Positions 19,814 through 31,639 of a stretch of DNA of 64,000 bases are shown here, piece after piece. Below the pieces are notes generated by a model. It was not told the origin of the DNA and made no database searches. It saw only the letters and a list, made by a program, of their open reading frames with translations. The stretch is from Branchiostoma floridae. Taxonomy: Eukaryota; Chordata; Leptocardii; Amphioxiformes; Branchiostomatidae. The first letter of the stretch is position 1. Every line of letters starts with the position of its first letter. The position numbers and the translations under genes were made by a program. The stretch covers positions 499,655-563,654 of the forward strand of contig NC_049986.1 of the NCBI RefSeq assembly GCF_000003815.2. The letters are read 5' to 3'.

Positions 19814-19922
19814 TTAATGACCCGCCCCGATGTGTATATGGTGTCATAACGCCTGGTCCTTTGCTATAACCACCGAATGAAACCACCAAGTGAGCGAAGC
19901 CGAGGAACAGGCGGGTCATTAA
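19814..19922. mobile_element. 109-bp MITE with 13-bp inverted ends
   Basis: TTAATGACCCGCC (19814-19826) and GGCGGGTCATTAA (19910-19922) are perfect inverted ends. A further right-end copy GGCGGGTCATTAACG lies just beyond at about 19943. The internal phrase GTGTATATGGTGT-ATAACGC with CTGGTCCTTTGCTATAAC also occurs at 11335-11383 in the mosaic gene, so the family is dispersed. Confidence 0.7.
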
Positions 19923-20719
19923 CGTTATTATTAACCTTATTAGGCGGGTCATTAACGTTATTATTATTATGCCTACCCAAACAAAGCGACAAATTCAAAG
20001 TGACATTTCTAGGAGAACGAGCAGACAAACTTAAGCTCATTTTTTTTTTATATTTTGTAGATGCTACCATGAACTTCAACATATTCAATTCAAACTACTT
20101 TCGCACCCTGCTATAAATTTTGAGGCGCCGAATATCCTCACTTCGCTGTTCTTAACAATGTAAATCTCCATAGGCGAAAAACTGTGTTCTGATACCTTAT
20201 TGATAGCCAAATCGGTCAGGTCGTTGACTCCATTTCTCGAGTTTGGGGCATTCCATTATGCGTTTAGGGGGCATGGTTCAACGGAGTCTAAGTATGTAGC
20301 TGCAAAGTTGGTGTGTTATAGCAGCTATATGGATATTATTACAAATACAGATACAGTAGTACAAAACCTTGACAGAAGGAAATTCCTACCTAATGGTATC
20401 CGAAATAAAATGTACGTTTGATGGGTTAAATCAGGCGTATAATATGAACTTTGACCCATACTATGTATCCCCGCCCAGATGATAGACAAGACCGAAGGAC
20501 AAAGCTCAAGCTGCCAGAATCGCCGTCCCAATTTACGTGCAGAAACACAGGTAAGACCTTAAAGTGTGTTTTGTAGAATGAAGACCTTTGACTTCGACCA
20601 CAATATTACGTTAATAATTTGTAGGCGTTTCCTAATATAAACTCCCTGTGGAGCATTTAGGACAACGTGCTACACAAAAATGGACTGAAGAAGGATACTT
20701 CTATTTTCAGTTGACCTAA
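19923..20719. other. intergenic, nothing recognised
   Basis: No coding frame, RNA gene or repeat structure was recognised in this stretch beyond the extra MITE end at about 19943. Confidence 0.4.
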
Positions 20720-21110
20720 ATACTAGTAATCTTTTGTGTGAATGTCTCAGCAAAGAGGTTATTGTGTGTCCAGGGACACCTGAAAACAGGTCACAACCTG
20801 ATTGTTATGATATAATAAGATGAAAAAAATCAAGGATTAAATAGAGAAATATTTGTTAACACCACGAAAGTACAGTGACTTTCGTAAGGTCCATAACAAC
20901 TACTTACAGTACAACTAAATCTTTACACTATTGGCTCTACGGCTTAAAAATCGTGGATATATTTGCCTGCTTGTCCTTAAAAAAGGTTATCGCCTCCCAG
21001 AATGTAGTTGAATTTATCTATCGAAAAGAGAGTAGCAAATTCTTTAGAGCAAGCGGAAAGAAATGTGGAACAGCTCTGTGCGGTTATCATTATATCGTGA
21101 ACAATCCTAC
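20720..21110 (-). mobile_element. LINE 3' fragment (same family as 43692-47498)
   Basis: On the minus strand it corresponds to the last codons and 3' UTR of the large LINE. CTAGTAATCTTTTGTGTGAA at the 3' terminus and GAATGTAGTTGAATTTATCT match the fragment at 48721-49230, and the translated sequence resembles the LINE C-terminus (SACSKEFATLCSIDKFNYIL). It is internally deleted and full of changes. It sits immediately upstream of the DNA shared between the two zinc-finger genes. Confidence 0.8.
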
Positions 21111-21125
21111 ACATAGTAGGTAATG

Positions 21126-21660
21126 TATGTACTCAGGTATATCAACTTTTTGTCATGTACAGATTTTATCTAATGCACACGCATTCAATGCGTAAATGTT
21201 TCGTCTTGAAGTGTACATGTACTGTCCTGCGCTTCAGGTTTTGTCTGATCTCTCTCAATGCAAATCAGGGTGTCTAATCCCCCTTTTTTGTTATCAAACA
21301 GAACCTTTCGAACCTGTTTTATCGGTACGCAAACACCTGCAGGGCACATTTTGGCATTTAGATTTCCTATTCTTAACAATGGGAACCATGGCAGAAAATG
21401 GCTGTTAAAAATCACCTACCTGAGTTTTAATACATGAAAAACTCCCATTGGCGTGGATTTCCGGCCTCTAAAGTGTAATTTGACGACAAAACAAGAAAAA
21501 AACTTGTAGGAAGGATTACGTTATACGGGATCAAAATATAAGTGTTGACCCTGTTCTCTGCCGAAACACCTAACTTGTAGAACCTACTGCAACCACAAAT
21601 ATTACTTAAATCTTCTTCTTTAACACAATAGCGAGGTTACAATCCTTACCTGTAATATGC
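21126..21660 (+). repeat. upstream region shared by two zinc-finger genes (copy A)
   Basis: Colinear with 50245-50800: TACTCAGG-ATATCAACTTTTTG, TGCAAATCAGG, ATCAAACAGAACCTT-CGAACCTG, CGGTACGCAAACAC, ATTCTTAACAATGGGAA and AAAATCACCTACCT. The relation covers the region 5' of the coding exon, so the genes were duplicated with upstream DNA. It may contain the promoter or an upstream untranslated exon, not resolved here. Confidence 0.7.
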
Positions 21661-21978
21661 ACCTCCAAAATGAAAAAAAATCCCAGTAAAAAATCACTAC
21701 ATGCACTTTTGCCAAGGGTACCTAATCATTTTCAGTTTAAAGTAAGCCATCTGCGCGTGTCCGGAAATTCCAAAATTTCCCCGCCAACTTACTATTGTGT
21801 TAAATGTATTTGCTTCAGCACCTGGATTATGTTTATCACAAAAAAATCAGAAGTCACAAAACATGTCATTGACAGCTTAGTTTATAGTTTATCAGCCGAC
21901 AAACTAAAACTGTCATCTTTTCGCATCGTGTTTATTAGTTCTTTTCTCTAGTCTTGCAGGATCTAGAGTTTGACCAAC

Positions 21979-23127
21979 ATGGCGACCAGAGCCGGATCTC
22001 ATCTGAAACAAACGGAGGGAGAGGAGGGACAGGATTCTCCCCGTACCCACAAGTGCAGCTATTGTGACAAGGAGTTCTGCTTAAAAAGTAGGCTCAATCT
22101 ACACCTGCAAACTCACACGGGTGAGAAACCATACCAGTGTGATGATTGCGGGAAACAGTTTAGTCAGCTGGGTCATCTGAAGGGCCACATGAGAACTCAC
22201 ACCGGAGAGAGACAGTATAGATGTGAGGAGTGCAGCAAACAGTTCAATAGACTTGGTACCCTGAAAATACACATGAGAAATCACACGGGTGAGAAGCCGT
22301 ATAGATGTGAGGCATGCAGCAAGCAGTTCAGTAGGTTTGGTACCCTGAAAATACACATACGTACTCACACTGGTGAGAGACCATACCAGTGTGATGATTG
22401 CGGGAAACGGTTTAGTCAGCAATCTAATCTGGAGGACCACATGAGAACTCACACCGGTGAGAGACCGTACGAGTGTGAATATTGCAACAAGTGCTTCAGT
22501 CAATCAGCTCATCTAAAAAAACACATGCGGACTCACACAGGGAAAAACCCGTACAGGTGTGAGGCATGCTGCAAGCAGTTCAGTACCCTTGGTATCCTTA
22601 ATAAACACATGAGAACCCACACGGGTCAGAAACCGTATAGATGTGACGCATGCAGCAATCAGTTTAGTGATCTGTCTGGTCTAAAGAAACACATGTGGAC
22701 TCACACGGGTGAGAAACCGTACTCATGTGAGGAGTGCAGCAAGCAGTTCAGTGACCCGAGTCGTCTAAAAGTACACATGCGGACTCACACAGGGGAAACC
22801 CCATACAGATGCGAGCAGTGCAGCAAACAGTTCACTCAGTTCCCCAATCTTAAGAGACACATACGGACTCACACCGGTGAAAAACCGTACAAGTGTGAGG
22901 AGTGCAGCAAACAGTTCATTCAGTTGTCGCATCTGAAGAGTCATATGCGGACTCACACTGGCGAGACACCGTACAGGTGTGAGAAGTGCAACAAAAGCTA
23001 TCGTCATTCACGTAGTCTACGTGCGCACATGGAAACTCACATCAGCTCAATTCGGTTAAGACCTTTCTACAGACCCCCAGCAAAGTGGGCGTTGGCTGCC
23101 CTAGCAACACATAGATACAACCTTTGA
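21979..23127 (+). CDS. C2H2 zinc-finger protein, 12 fingers (ZNF-A)
   Basis: One uninterrupted 382-residue frame from ATG 21979 (context CCAACATGG) to TGA 23125-23127. N-terminus [17 protein letters not shown], then 12 tandem C2H2 fingers of the C-x2-C-x12-H-x3-H type joined by TGEKPY-like linkers, and a short basic tail. No KRAB, BTB or other effector domain is seen. Such proteins bind DNA with about 3 bp per finger and act in the nucleus. A good acceptor (TCTTGCAG, 21952-21959) just before the ATG, conserved in the paralogue at 39485, implies an upstream untranslated exon. Fingers differ mainly at helix positions, as expected for divergent DNA specificity. Confidence 0.93.
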   Translation: MATRAGSHLKQTEGEEGQDSPRTHKCSYCDKEFCLKSRLNLHLQTHTGEKPYQCDDCGKQFSQLGHLKGHMRTHTGERQYRCEECSKQFNRLGTLKIHMRNHTGEKPYRCEACSKQFSRFGTLKIHIRTHTGERPYQCDDCGKRFSQQSNLEDHMRTHTGERPYECEYCNKCFSQSAHLKKHMRTHTGKNPYRCEACCKQFSTLGILNKHMRTHTGQKPYRCDACSNQFSDLSGLKKHMWTHTGEKPYSCEECSKQFSDPSRLKVHMRTHTGETPYRCEQCSKQFTQFPNLKRHIRTHTGEKPYKCEECSKQFIQLSHLKSHMRTHTGETPYRCEKCNKSYRHSRSLRAHMETHISSIRLRPFYRPPAKWALAALATHRYNL

Positions 23128-25132
23128 CCCTGAATTTTGCAGATTTCTCCTATTGTTCGATAATTACCCTCTCCCCGCCCAGTGTGATAACAATGCAGGA
23201 AGGGTGCCAGTGGACCAGGTGAGGTGATACCTGTCCTCCTGTGGAGTGTGAAATATCAGACTGTCTGGGATTGGTGCTGGATGTGTATTATGAAACAAAG
23301 GATTTCCTGGGTTTAGGAGTATTTCCAATAACTTACACACAGATTGATTCACAGTTTCATCAAATGTGACCACTTTCATTGAAAAAAAGCCTGACAGAAT
23401 CTTATATAAAGAAGACCAAATTCAACCAGGGACAAATCTGAAACATTAAGCTGACCAATAGTTAGATCATTCCCATGTTTTTTGCTGGATCTAGGATGCC
23501 GGCTTTGTTTGTTTTGAATTGACAATCAATTTTTATTCCAGAACATAAGTCATTTGATAAAAAACAATGGGACTGTTGTACATCACTCATTATTTGCATG
23601 AAACTACTCATTTGACAAATGTACTGAAATTAATCAAATATTATTTTGTATTTTTTTTTACAAAGCTTTATATAAAAAAACTAAGTTTAGACAAGTGAAT
23701 GGGTATATCAACTGTTTACTGCATCCGTCTGGGTTCCATGCAGAAAAAACAATATGATTCAGTAAACAATATATTGAAAACACAATATTTTACAGCTCCA
23801 ATACACTGTAATCTCCAAGCAGATCAAGGGGTTTCAATTTTTGAGCTCCATTAGCAGATGCAACAGTCTGAAGTATTATATGTAGAGTATTTTGTGGTGT
23901 TTTGTAAGTTTTTGGAATGACTTTTAATTGTTACCCAACTGACAGGTATCTACTAAGTATGACAAATGTAAACCTCCAGAACAAAACAAACAAGATACTA
24001 CCAAATACACTGCAAGTATGCCAGACTCCTACATCTGCTTGGTGATTACCCAATACTGCACATTACATAAGGAAGCTGGGAGCTCCTGTGTATAATATAG
24101 TACGGTGACCTGAGATCAGTGTCAGTGTGGCTTGTTCTCTTTACTGGACTTGACTTGCAATCTAAAGTTTGAGATAGGTGTTGCTTACAAAACCACAGGT
24201 GTTGCTGGGTACGTGCTCTTTCTATTTGCACTCCCCAGTACTATGGCTGTTTCGTGTTAAATAGTATTCAAATTTGATTCTATAGGTATGATTACTTGAA
24301 ATTGCTGAGCTTTGGTAACAGAAAACAAAAGCAATTTGACTTTTGGTTAGCATGAAAACAGGCGAGTTACTGATCATTATGTGGAATAATTTTCACTATA
24401 TAGAACCTACGTAATATAATTATTATCTAGTTTCTATCACTTGAGGGGTCTGATGGGAGTCCACACATAGTCTCAGTGATTACCAGTATCAGGTCAGACA
24501 TCCAGGTATATAATATATACTCATAATATGAATCACTACAACTTATTATGGGTATCAGCAGTTGCTTTTTATTGAAATTTCTGATGGTGTCAAAATACTT
24601 TTCACAAGTATATACTAGTTTCAATTGGCATTCTATAGACGGGTATGTTTTCGGTTTAAGCGTTTGTATGTTTGAGTGTGTTTGGATTTGTAGAAAAGCA
24701 GCATAACCGTAGAACGCCTGGATGGATTGTCCTGATATTGATATGTGGGTTAGGTCTTGTTTGTAATGCCATACATCTCAAGCTAGGCTGATATGATGAA
24801 TAAATCAATTCTGCTAACTCTTTTGAATTACAATTATATACATGTCCTTAACTCCTACTAGTCCTAGCAGCTTTTGTTGTGTGCATTATTTTGTGCTATC
24901 ATGGATGTCTCCTGAGTTAACAAAAGAATTCAGAGTAGCTCAGACCAGTAAATTAGCTCAGTGTTTTCATTTTTTATTATCTGGGACTGTTTGGTTTTCA
25001 ATGACCCACTACCCATTAATGCGGTTCACCTAATTATACTTGGTACTCAAATGCCTGTTTTGACTCAAAGAATTGGAGTTAAATGGAGTTAAAACATATG
25101 TTTTCTTGGTTCATGGTTTAAATGCCAGAAGA
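23128..25132. other. intergenic, no gene seen
   Basis: AT-rich DNA downstream of the zinc-finger gene. An AATAAA at about 24799 is too far away to assign. No coding frame, RNA gene or strong repeat was recognised. Confidence 0.4.
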
Positions 25133-25350
25133 GTACTGTAAATGCATTTAAGTTCGCGGGGATTTAATTTCGCGGTAGCGGGAAAAAGGACTTTTCGCGG
25201 TGGATTTATGTTCGCGGTATCACCATAGATTGCAGTCTAATATCATAATAGAAAAATGTTCGCGGTGGTTTTAAGTTCGCGGTGAAGTGGTCACCGCGAA
25301 AACCGCGAACATTAATCCACCGCGAACATTTCTGCATTTACAGTATTTTT
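25133..25350. mobile_element. MITE with TTCGCGG-rich inverted ends
   Basis: The left end TACTGTAAATGCATTTAAG followed by TTCGCGG is mirrored on the right by CCGCGAACATTTCTGCATTT and ACAGTA. Internal TTCGCGGTGG phrases are also inverted (GGTCACCGCGAAAACCGCGAA on the right side). The element is about 215 bp and non-coding. A diverged relative lies at 36884-37020. Confidence 0.75.
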
Positions 25351-25710
25351 CAGTTTTTTTCTTTCCAAAATAGAACCTACCAAGCTAATGGTGATTTTAC
25401 AATTGATTAACTAAGATATATCACTTTTTGTTTGTGCTATTGTTCACAGAAATTGACCTTTCATTGTTTATAGTTAAAAGGTACTTGCATCACAAAATTT
25501 ACAGTAGCTTATATACTAGCAAGGAGGTTATACTATAGTGTCTCAATGTATAAACCCGCTTTGCTACTAGTTCATCATTACATTATCAAAAATGTACCAA
25601 GGGGGTTAGATAGGAACAAGCACCTTCAGTGTACAATATATTGTGCTAAATTCATGGTTGCAAGGAGGTTAATTTTTGATTGCAAACATATCTTTATTAG
25701 ACAGTTTTGG

Positions 25711-25868
25711 CTCTAAACAAGGAATATGTTACAAGAGTACTGTTGTTAAGAAGCAACATATGGGTTTTAAAATATAAGCTATATTTTAAAACCCATATTT
25801 GTTATATTTTAAAACCCATATGTTGCTTCTTAACAACAGCACTCTTGTAACATATTCCTTGTTTAGAG
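25711..25868. repeat. long hairpin, 66-bp arms
   Basis: Arms 25711-25776 and 25803-25868 are inverted copies with a single mismatch (GAGTACTG against GAGTGCTG). The 26-bp loop contains a further partial copy of the TATTTTAAAACCCATAT part of the arm. It is AT-rich and unrelated to the MITEs nearby. Transcribed, it would fold into a long double-stranded stem. Confidence 0.9.
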
Positions 25869-28650
25869 CAAGGAGTGTTTAGAGCCATGCTTGTATGCTT
25901 GTTTCTTTTTGATATAGCACAAGCCAAACTGTCTGGCACCTATGCCACTTTCGAGCAGAGGTGTGAACACCTGGCTATTGTTTTCCTCAGGTGCTCAGCT
26001 ACCCTGCTGTCAGTGCCCTAAGTAAACAAGCTAATTGCCCTTATTGTCCACATGTCTAAACAAAGATATCAAATTTCACCCATGGAGAGGCCAAAACTTT
26101 ACAATTTGTAATATTTTTCTATTTTAAAAGGCGCAACCATATGCAATATTGTTTGCGGTCATAAAATATATTTTTGGAAAGTAGACATGTGGTGCTACAA
26201 CATCCAAGTGGGTATGTACATTGTAAAGTCTCCTGGACCTAACAAGGCCTTCATGAATATTACCAATATGCCATTTTTGTCAATATTTTTTACATATTAA
26301 AGAATATCCTTGTTATTATTGGATCAGCAAGCATGTACCCCCCTGATTGTTGTAGAGTACTTATTGGCGAATACATACATACCAAATTTTCTTCAATTAG
26401 ATACACCTGAGCGATGCGCCAAGAGCCTAAATGTTATAAAATACAGCAGTGCTTATTATTGTTATAATTTAATATTGATAACATTTATGTGAAACCAATG
26501 TAGTCAGACTATATCTTATGGATAAGATAGTTGACCAGTTATTGAAGATTTTAAAAGAAAGCCACCAGGTAAACATTTATTACAGCAGAAAGTTGCCAAG
26601 TCAGTTAATTAGCCAAGGGGGGCAAAAACAGTTTTAACAATACTGAGAGTGAAAGTCTGTGAATAAATGTGTGACGATACACGAACATTTTTTTACCCAT
26701 TAGAAAAAAAATTACATTTTAAGCTCGATTGGTCTATTTTTTCTTGGCAAAGGTGGGCTATTATTTACCGCTACTTTATTCAGCCGTGTACTCACTACAT
26801 GTTTCCCCTGTCAAAAAAACGGGAACTGAATTCCAGCATAGTAGTTACTATCGTCACGTCTCGTACTTGATTGGAACTAGCAGCGTTGTTAAACAACGGC
26901 CGTGGAATATGTTGTAAGATTAGAATATAGCAGTGCTATACTTGAGAAAATGTTGGAACAGTTTTTACCCCCCCCCCCCCCCCCCATAAAAACGTCAGTG
27001 AATCAGCCCCTGTTCAGATAGATTTAGAGTTTAATATAGGTGATGAAGGTAGTATAAACCGACATATGTTAGAAGATAAAACTGGTGTTCTTCCTGTGGG
27101 AGGTGTTGTGAGTTTAGTGTAGAATAGTGCTATATACAGAGAAAAGTATAGAGAAAAACAGTTGGTAAGGTATTGCCCCCTAAGATTAGTGAATCAGCCC
27201 CGGTTTAGAGAGGGGATAAACTGGGGGAAAGTAGGTCAGACAGAGTCTGGATTGGAGATCCAGATGAGAGAGACTGGAAAGATCTTGGAGAGAAGTGGCA
27301 AATAAAAGGACTGATGACTGCACGTATAGTCTCGACTTCATTTAATCTAATGAATATATAACACATACAAAGCTATAATTAGCTTCCATCGCAGGCTACC
27401 TGGGGCCATTTCTAGGCTCATTAAACACTTTAACTGCCCATTTCTTTTCGTACTGAGTCGCTAATTGCCAGCCGTCGCTGATTACTAGTAGTAGTTGCAG
27501 TAGATGCCCAGTAGACAGCACGGAAAACAGAAAACGGCTGATTAATGCTATTATATTAAAGAAGGGAAACTAGTACAAAATCTATCGTGAATGCTAATTC
27601 TCATGGTCAACTCTATAATATGACGAGGAGGCTTTTCAGGAAGCCACGCCCTCTGTGCGCCACTTACGGTTCAAATCTCCAAACGGATCAGACGGTGGGT
27701 TCAGAGTTCGAACATTTTGGTTGTGTGACCGGAGGGTAACCACCGGCGACAGACCTTTAGTTTTGTCAGTGTAACGCGCGTCCGCATTTGTATCTGTATG
27801 GTCCCGTTGCCGCATTCGTATTCGCTGGCAGGTCCTCTGCACTGAGTTGAACGGTGGTGCACGTTGTTGTTTTTTCGCGGCAGCTGTTTTTATCATGAAT
27901 GTAAAAAATTCACAATTCACGCCCTACGCCATCCGGTAAAGTGGCCCAGGTATTCGTTATGATCGCGCGTTACGTCTTGTGGTAATTGGATATCGCCAAG
28001 CAGATGATGACGACAGGAATTTGACAACAGCTCTGACATCTCGTTCCGGCTTTACGTTTCTAGTATTGATGTTCGGTTGACAGTCATATGCATGTTATGG
28101 TTAAAACGTGTTTGACCCTTGGGATCGTGTTTTTTTCGCGGTAGCTGTTTTCATTATCGATGTAATAATTTGAGAAATCGCCCCTATTTCCCTGGTATTG
28201 TGGAGCAGTTGACCTATAGGACGTGTGATCTGGTAATTACTTATCTCAAAGCAGATAAGTGGTTATGTGCATGTCGTGTAGTCAGTTGTTCACAGCTCTC
28301 AATGTCCCGGCTGTTAATTTGGGGGCAACTTTTTAAAATGGTGTGCGTCTCAGGTATCCATTGTGAAGCTGTGTGGTTGTTTGCATTTGGTGTCGTTAGA
28401 TTCTTCGTCGTTCCGATAAGACGCTGATTTTGCTGTTGATGCGTACAGGACTGTGTTTAAAATTTGGCAGTGATAGGTATGTTAGGTTTTAAGGTTTTGG
28501 CATAAAACGATGTAATGTGTTCTTATTGCGGTATAAACACCGAGTCATACACACAGAAAACATCACAACCGACATTAGCCATTATTGGGTCACTTGTTTT
28601 ATATTGATATAAGTAAGTAGAACAGGTCACCAGACGTATTTATTACATCG
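25869..28650. other. intergenic, weak duplication upstream of LRR gene
   Basis: No gene was recognised. There is an 18-C run at 26968-26985. A degenerate direct duplication, TTTTTTCGCGG-AGCTGTTTT...GGTAATT, begins near 27871 and again near 28129, about 258 bp apart, just upstream of the LRR receptor. Confidence 0.4.
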
Positions 28651-28751
28651 ATATGGCATTGGGAGGGGGAAAAACAGGAAGTATTATTTTCATGCATCTC
28701 ACCATGAAGTGCAGACGCAAGAGGAACTCCATCATAAAGCACAGCACCAAG

Positions 28752-29163
28752 ATGGTTGGACGGAAGGCACTGGTCTGGCTCCTTCTTGTCTCCAATCACC
28801 TACTTCTCGTGCCAGAAGCGGCCCAACGATGCCCAGACAACTGTTTTACTAGAGTGGTCTTTTCTTGTCGCTGTCTCAATCCAAATGGGAAGGGTTCGTC
28901 CTGTAGTTGGGTTGGGCATGGAGGAACATACGTCTTTCCCGTGTGTCTTGACGCTATACCAACCGATTTCCCAAGAAAAACCCAAACAGTCTTCATCGAA
29001 CATCTCTCTTCTTCGACGCTCCTTAAGCAATCTTTGTATCACCTTCGTCTCGAACATCTGAGTATCCGAAAGTCGAATGTTTCAGCTATACAGCCAAGAG
29101 CTTTCCGCGGTCTACCATACTAAGGTCATCTTTACCTTCCTGACAACCGCATCTTCGGGCTAG
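28752..29163 (+). CDS. LRR receptor exon 1 (contains in-frame stop)
   Basis: The chosen start ATG 28752 (CCAAGATGG) gives a clean signal peptide MVGRKALVWLLLVSNHLLLV with cleavage probably after EAA; in-frame upstream ATGs at 28653 and 28701 would bury it. A Cys-rich LRR N-cap follows (RCPDNC, FSCRC, CSW, PVC), then LRRs (LRLEHLSIRKSNVSAI, PRAFRGLPY). At 29121-29123 TAA falls where the repeat expects Leu, followed in frame by GHLYLPDNRIFGL and donor G-GTAAGT at 29164 (phase 1), which matches exon 2. The stop makes this a null allele, a pseudogene or a sequence error. Confidence 0.75.
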
Positions 29164-29627
29164 GTAAGTCAGAAGGACATTTCGTTTTGCAGTGTTTGCA
29201 CCCTGCCATTGTGAATTTGGACCAATAGAGTAGATTCAGCAAGTCAAGGTCCTCTAACATATGACGTGAAAAGTACAAATCATAGCACAAGAGTTTTAAG
29301 AGCTCGTTTCGTCGATAGATGTATCAAGACACGGCAAATGTTGCTTAAAGTTATTGATACTAATATTTTTATTTGACGCAATGGGTATTATTTAAGATGA
29401 CATCAAATGTGATGAGTATATTCATGTTTTAGAGGAATCCGGGTGTAGGTATATCAGTAGTTGCACCGTATCAGAAGGTGTATAAAACACTACACCACCT
29501 ACAAAAAATGTATAATCAAGTTCCACAGTATCGATCTTTAGTTGTCATATGAACTTCATCACCAGGTCATGTACTTAAGAATCTTGTGTTTCTCAACATT
29601 TACAAGCCATTTCCTATCTACCCTCAG
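29164..29627 (+). other. intron of LRR receptor gene
   Basis: A 464-bp phase-1 intron from GTAAGT (29164) to TACCCTCAG (ending 29627). Both ends fit the consensus, and the joined frame continues the leucine-rich repeats. Nothing else was seen in it. Confidence 0.75.
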
Positions 29628-30961
29628 AAGCGGATACTTTCCTCGGGCTTGTCAAGTTACATATGCTGATCCTGGAAAAGAACAGGATTTCCACCGTGTC
29701 CCAACATGCATTCCGTGGCCTACACCTGCTCAAACATCTGCGATTGTCTCACAACCGCCTGACGTCAGTGCCCGTGGACGCGCTTCTACGACCCGAATCA
29801 TTGTGGATGGCAGATCTGCAGATGAATCACATCACTACGATCGACAGGGATGTCGTGCGTTTGTCGCGAAGCCAGCGCTTGAGTCTTCAGATCGGACACA
29901 ACAAGCTGAGGTGTGACAATAATCTAACATGGTTCGTCTGCACCCTGCCGTACCTGCCGTTCATTTCTCAGCATGACGTTCTGAGGTGCGCATTTCCTCC
30001 TGAACTCTCGGGAACCAACCTAACTGCCATGAGAAAATATCTCTGTCAAACCAGCACGGAGAGGCCGCAGCGAGGGATCGGCTCCAAACCCTTCAGCGAA
30101 CCGTCTCTGACACCAACTTCAACGATAATGGAGTCAACAAGTCCTCAAATCTTCAACACCCATCCGTACACCGACACCATTCCAACTGAGGGCTATACAG
30201 AAATGCCGCAAACCATGCCAGTCACTGAGCGCACGACACAGATGGACTATGCCATTACTAATGAGGGAAATCCCTTCATTAACGAGGATGTCAACATCAC
30301 CTCCATCATTACCATGGTCGGCGCTGTTGTCCTGTCGATAGCAGCAGCTGTTTTCTTCATCTTCAAACTCTGTAGTGGAACAGACCTGCCTCACGAACAA
30401 GCTTCATCCACTGAAACGGAGACTCCTAATATCCAGCCGTACGCAGTGGCCTATGCCGATTCGGCAGAACTACGAGGATCTGACGGAAGCTCAGCCACAA
30501 GCGGACAAAACCCTGGTCGTAACAGAATCTCAGAAGACAACTATACCATTCAGCCGTATGCAGTGGCCTATGGCGAAGACCCAGGACCAGCGTTTAAGCC
30601 ATATGCAGTGGCTCGCGATGAAGACCCAGGACCAGCGTTTAAGCCATATGCAGTGGCTCGCGATGAAGACCCAGGATCAGCGTTTAAGCCATATACAGTG
30701 GCTCAGGATGAAGACCCAGGATCAGAGTTTAAGCCATATACAGTGGCTCAGGATGAAGACCCAGGATCAGAGTTTAAGCCATATACAGTGGCTCAGGATG
30801 AAGACCCAGGATCAGAATTTAAGCCATATTCAGTGGCTCACGATGAAGACCCAGGACTAGGGCTTCAGTGCCATGCAGCGGCCAGCTTCATTGACGACCA
30901 AGAGCAAGACGACATTAATAAGATCCAGCCGTATGCAGTAGGTTACCCTGACTCCCCATAA
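29628..30961 (+). CDS. LRR transmembrane receptor exon 2
   Basis: Phase-1 entry (G|AA), open for 444 codons to TAA 30959-30961. Order: LRRs (ADTFLGLVKLHMLILEKNRI, LLKHLRLSHNRLTSVP), an LRR C-cap (NKLRC, LTWFVC, VLRC, KYLC), a Thr/Pro stalk, one transmembrane segment (SIITMVGAVVLSIAAAVFFI, about 30301-30365) and a cytoplasmic tail. The tail has nine PY[AST]V motifs: IQPYAVAY units at the ends and seven tandem 15-residue units FKPYTVAQDEDPGSE (30546-30860). Its Tyr residues could be phosphorylation/adaptor sites, but they do not fit the ITIM consensus. Likely a type I surface receptor; ligand unknown. Confidence 0.85.
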
Positions 30962-31639
30962 GCTGCAGGAAGCAGTGCATGCGAAGAGGCTCAGGCTTAA
31001 AAATCACTGGAATATGGTTCTGACGAGCTGACAGAAAACGACAATCAACCAATCGTTTAATTAGAGGACTGTTTGCTATCAACTGATGACGACATACAGC
31101 CTGAATAATTATGTTTACTCTAACAGCTGATGGACAGCTTTAGTGCCAGACAGACGGACGTCCACTGAAGCTGTAACTTGAGTAGAAGTGTCTCCATAGA
31201 TGTACTCGTCTGAGTATTTTGGAATTGTAGATCAAAACTATCATATGAACAGTTGTCATAACCGTATTTATCTGTGCATTTTGAAAATCTAGATCAAAAC
31301 TGCTTTTCTTTATTTCAGTAATGACTATTATTGCTGATTCATTATAAAGCTATAGATGTATCAATCTGTATGTATTGAACATGTGGGTGCATTGTTTGGT
31401 CATGTTGATTATTTCAGCTACTACTAAAGTCGTCACATGTATGAAATCAAAGATACAAAATCAAGCATATTAGAAATGTTAATCAAAAGTCTATCTATGA
31501 CATCCATCACTAATTACAATTATTATTTACCACATAGATTGAATTGTAAGAAGATGCAGCAGACCTCAATCGCAAAGAAATTTTGTACATGTATAAATAC
31601 AAACTACTAGACGAATCAAGTATATATTTACCAGACAAT
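30962..31639 (+). other. LRR gene 3' UTR and flank
   Basis: AT-rich non-coding DNA following the receptor stop. It ends at the start of the dispersed 1.1-kb element. No other feature was seen. Confidence 0.4.

Noticed and set aside
22099-23007. Minus-strand frames opposite ZNF-A (and 51075-51602 opposite ZNF-C)
   Set aside because: Shadow frames created by the repetitive finger and linker codons.
28119-28427. 102-codon frame upstream of the LRR gene
   Set aside because: No domain, signal or splice support; it lies within the degenerate 258-bp duplication.
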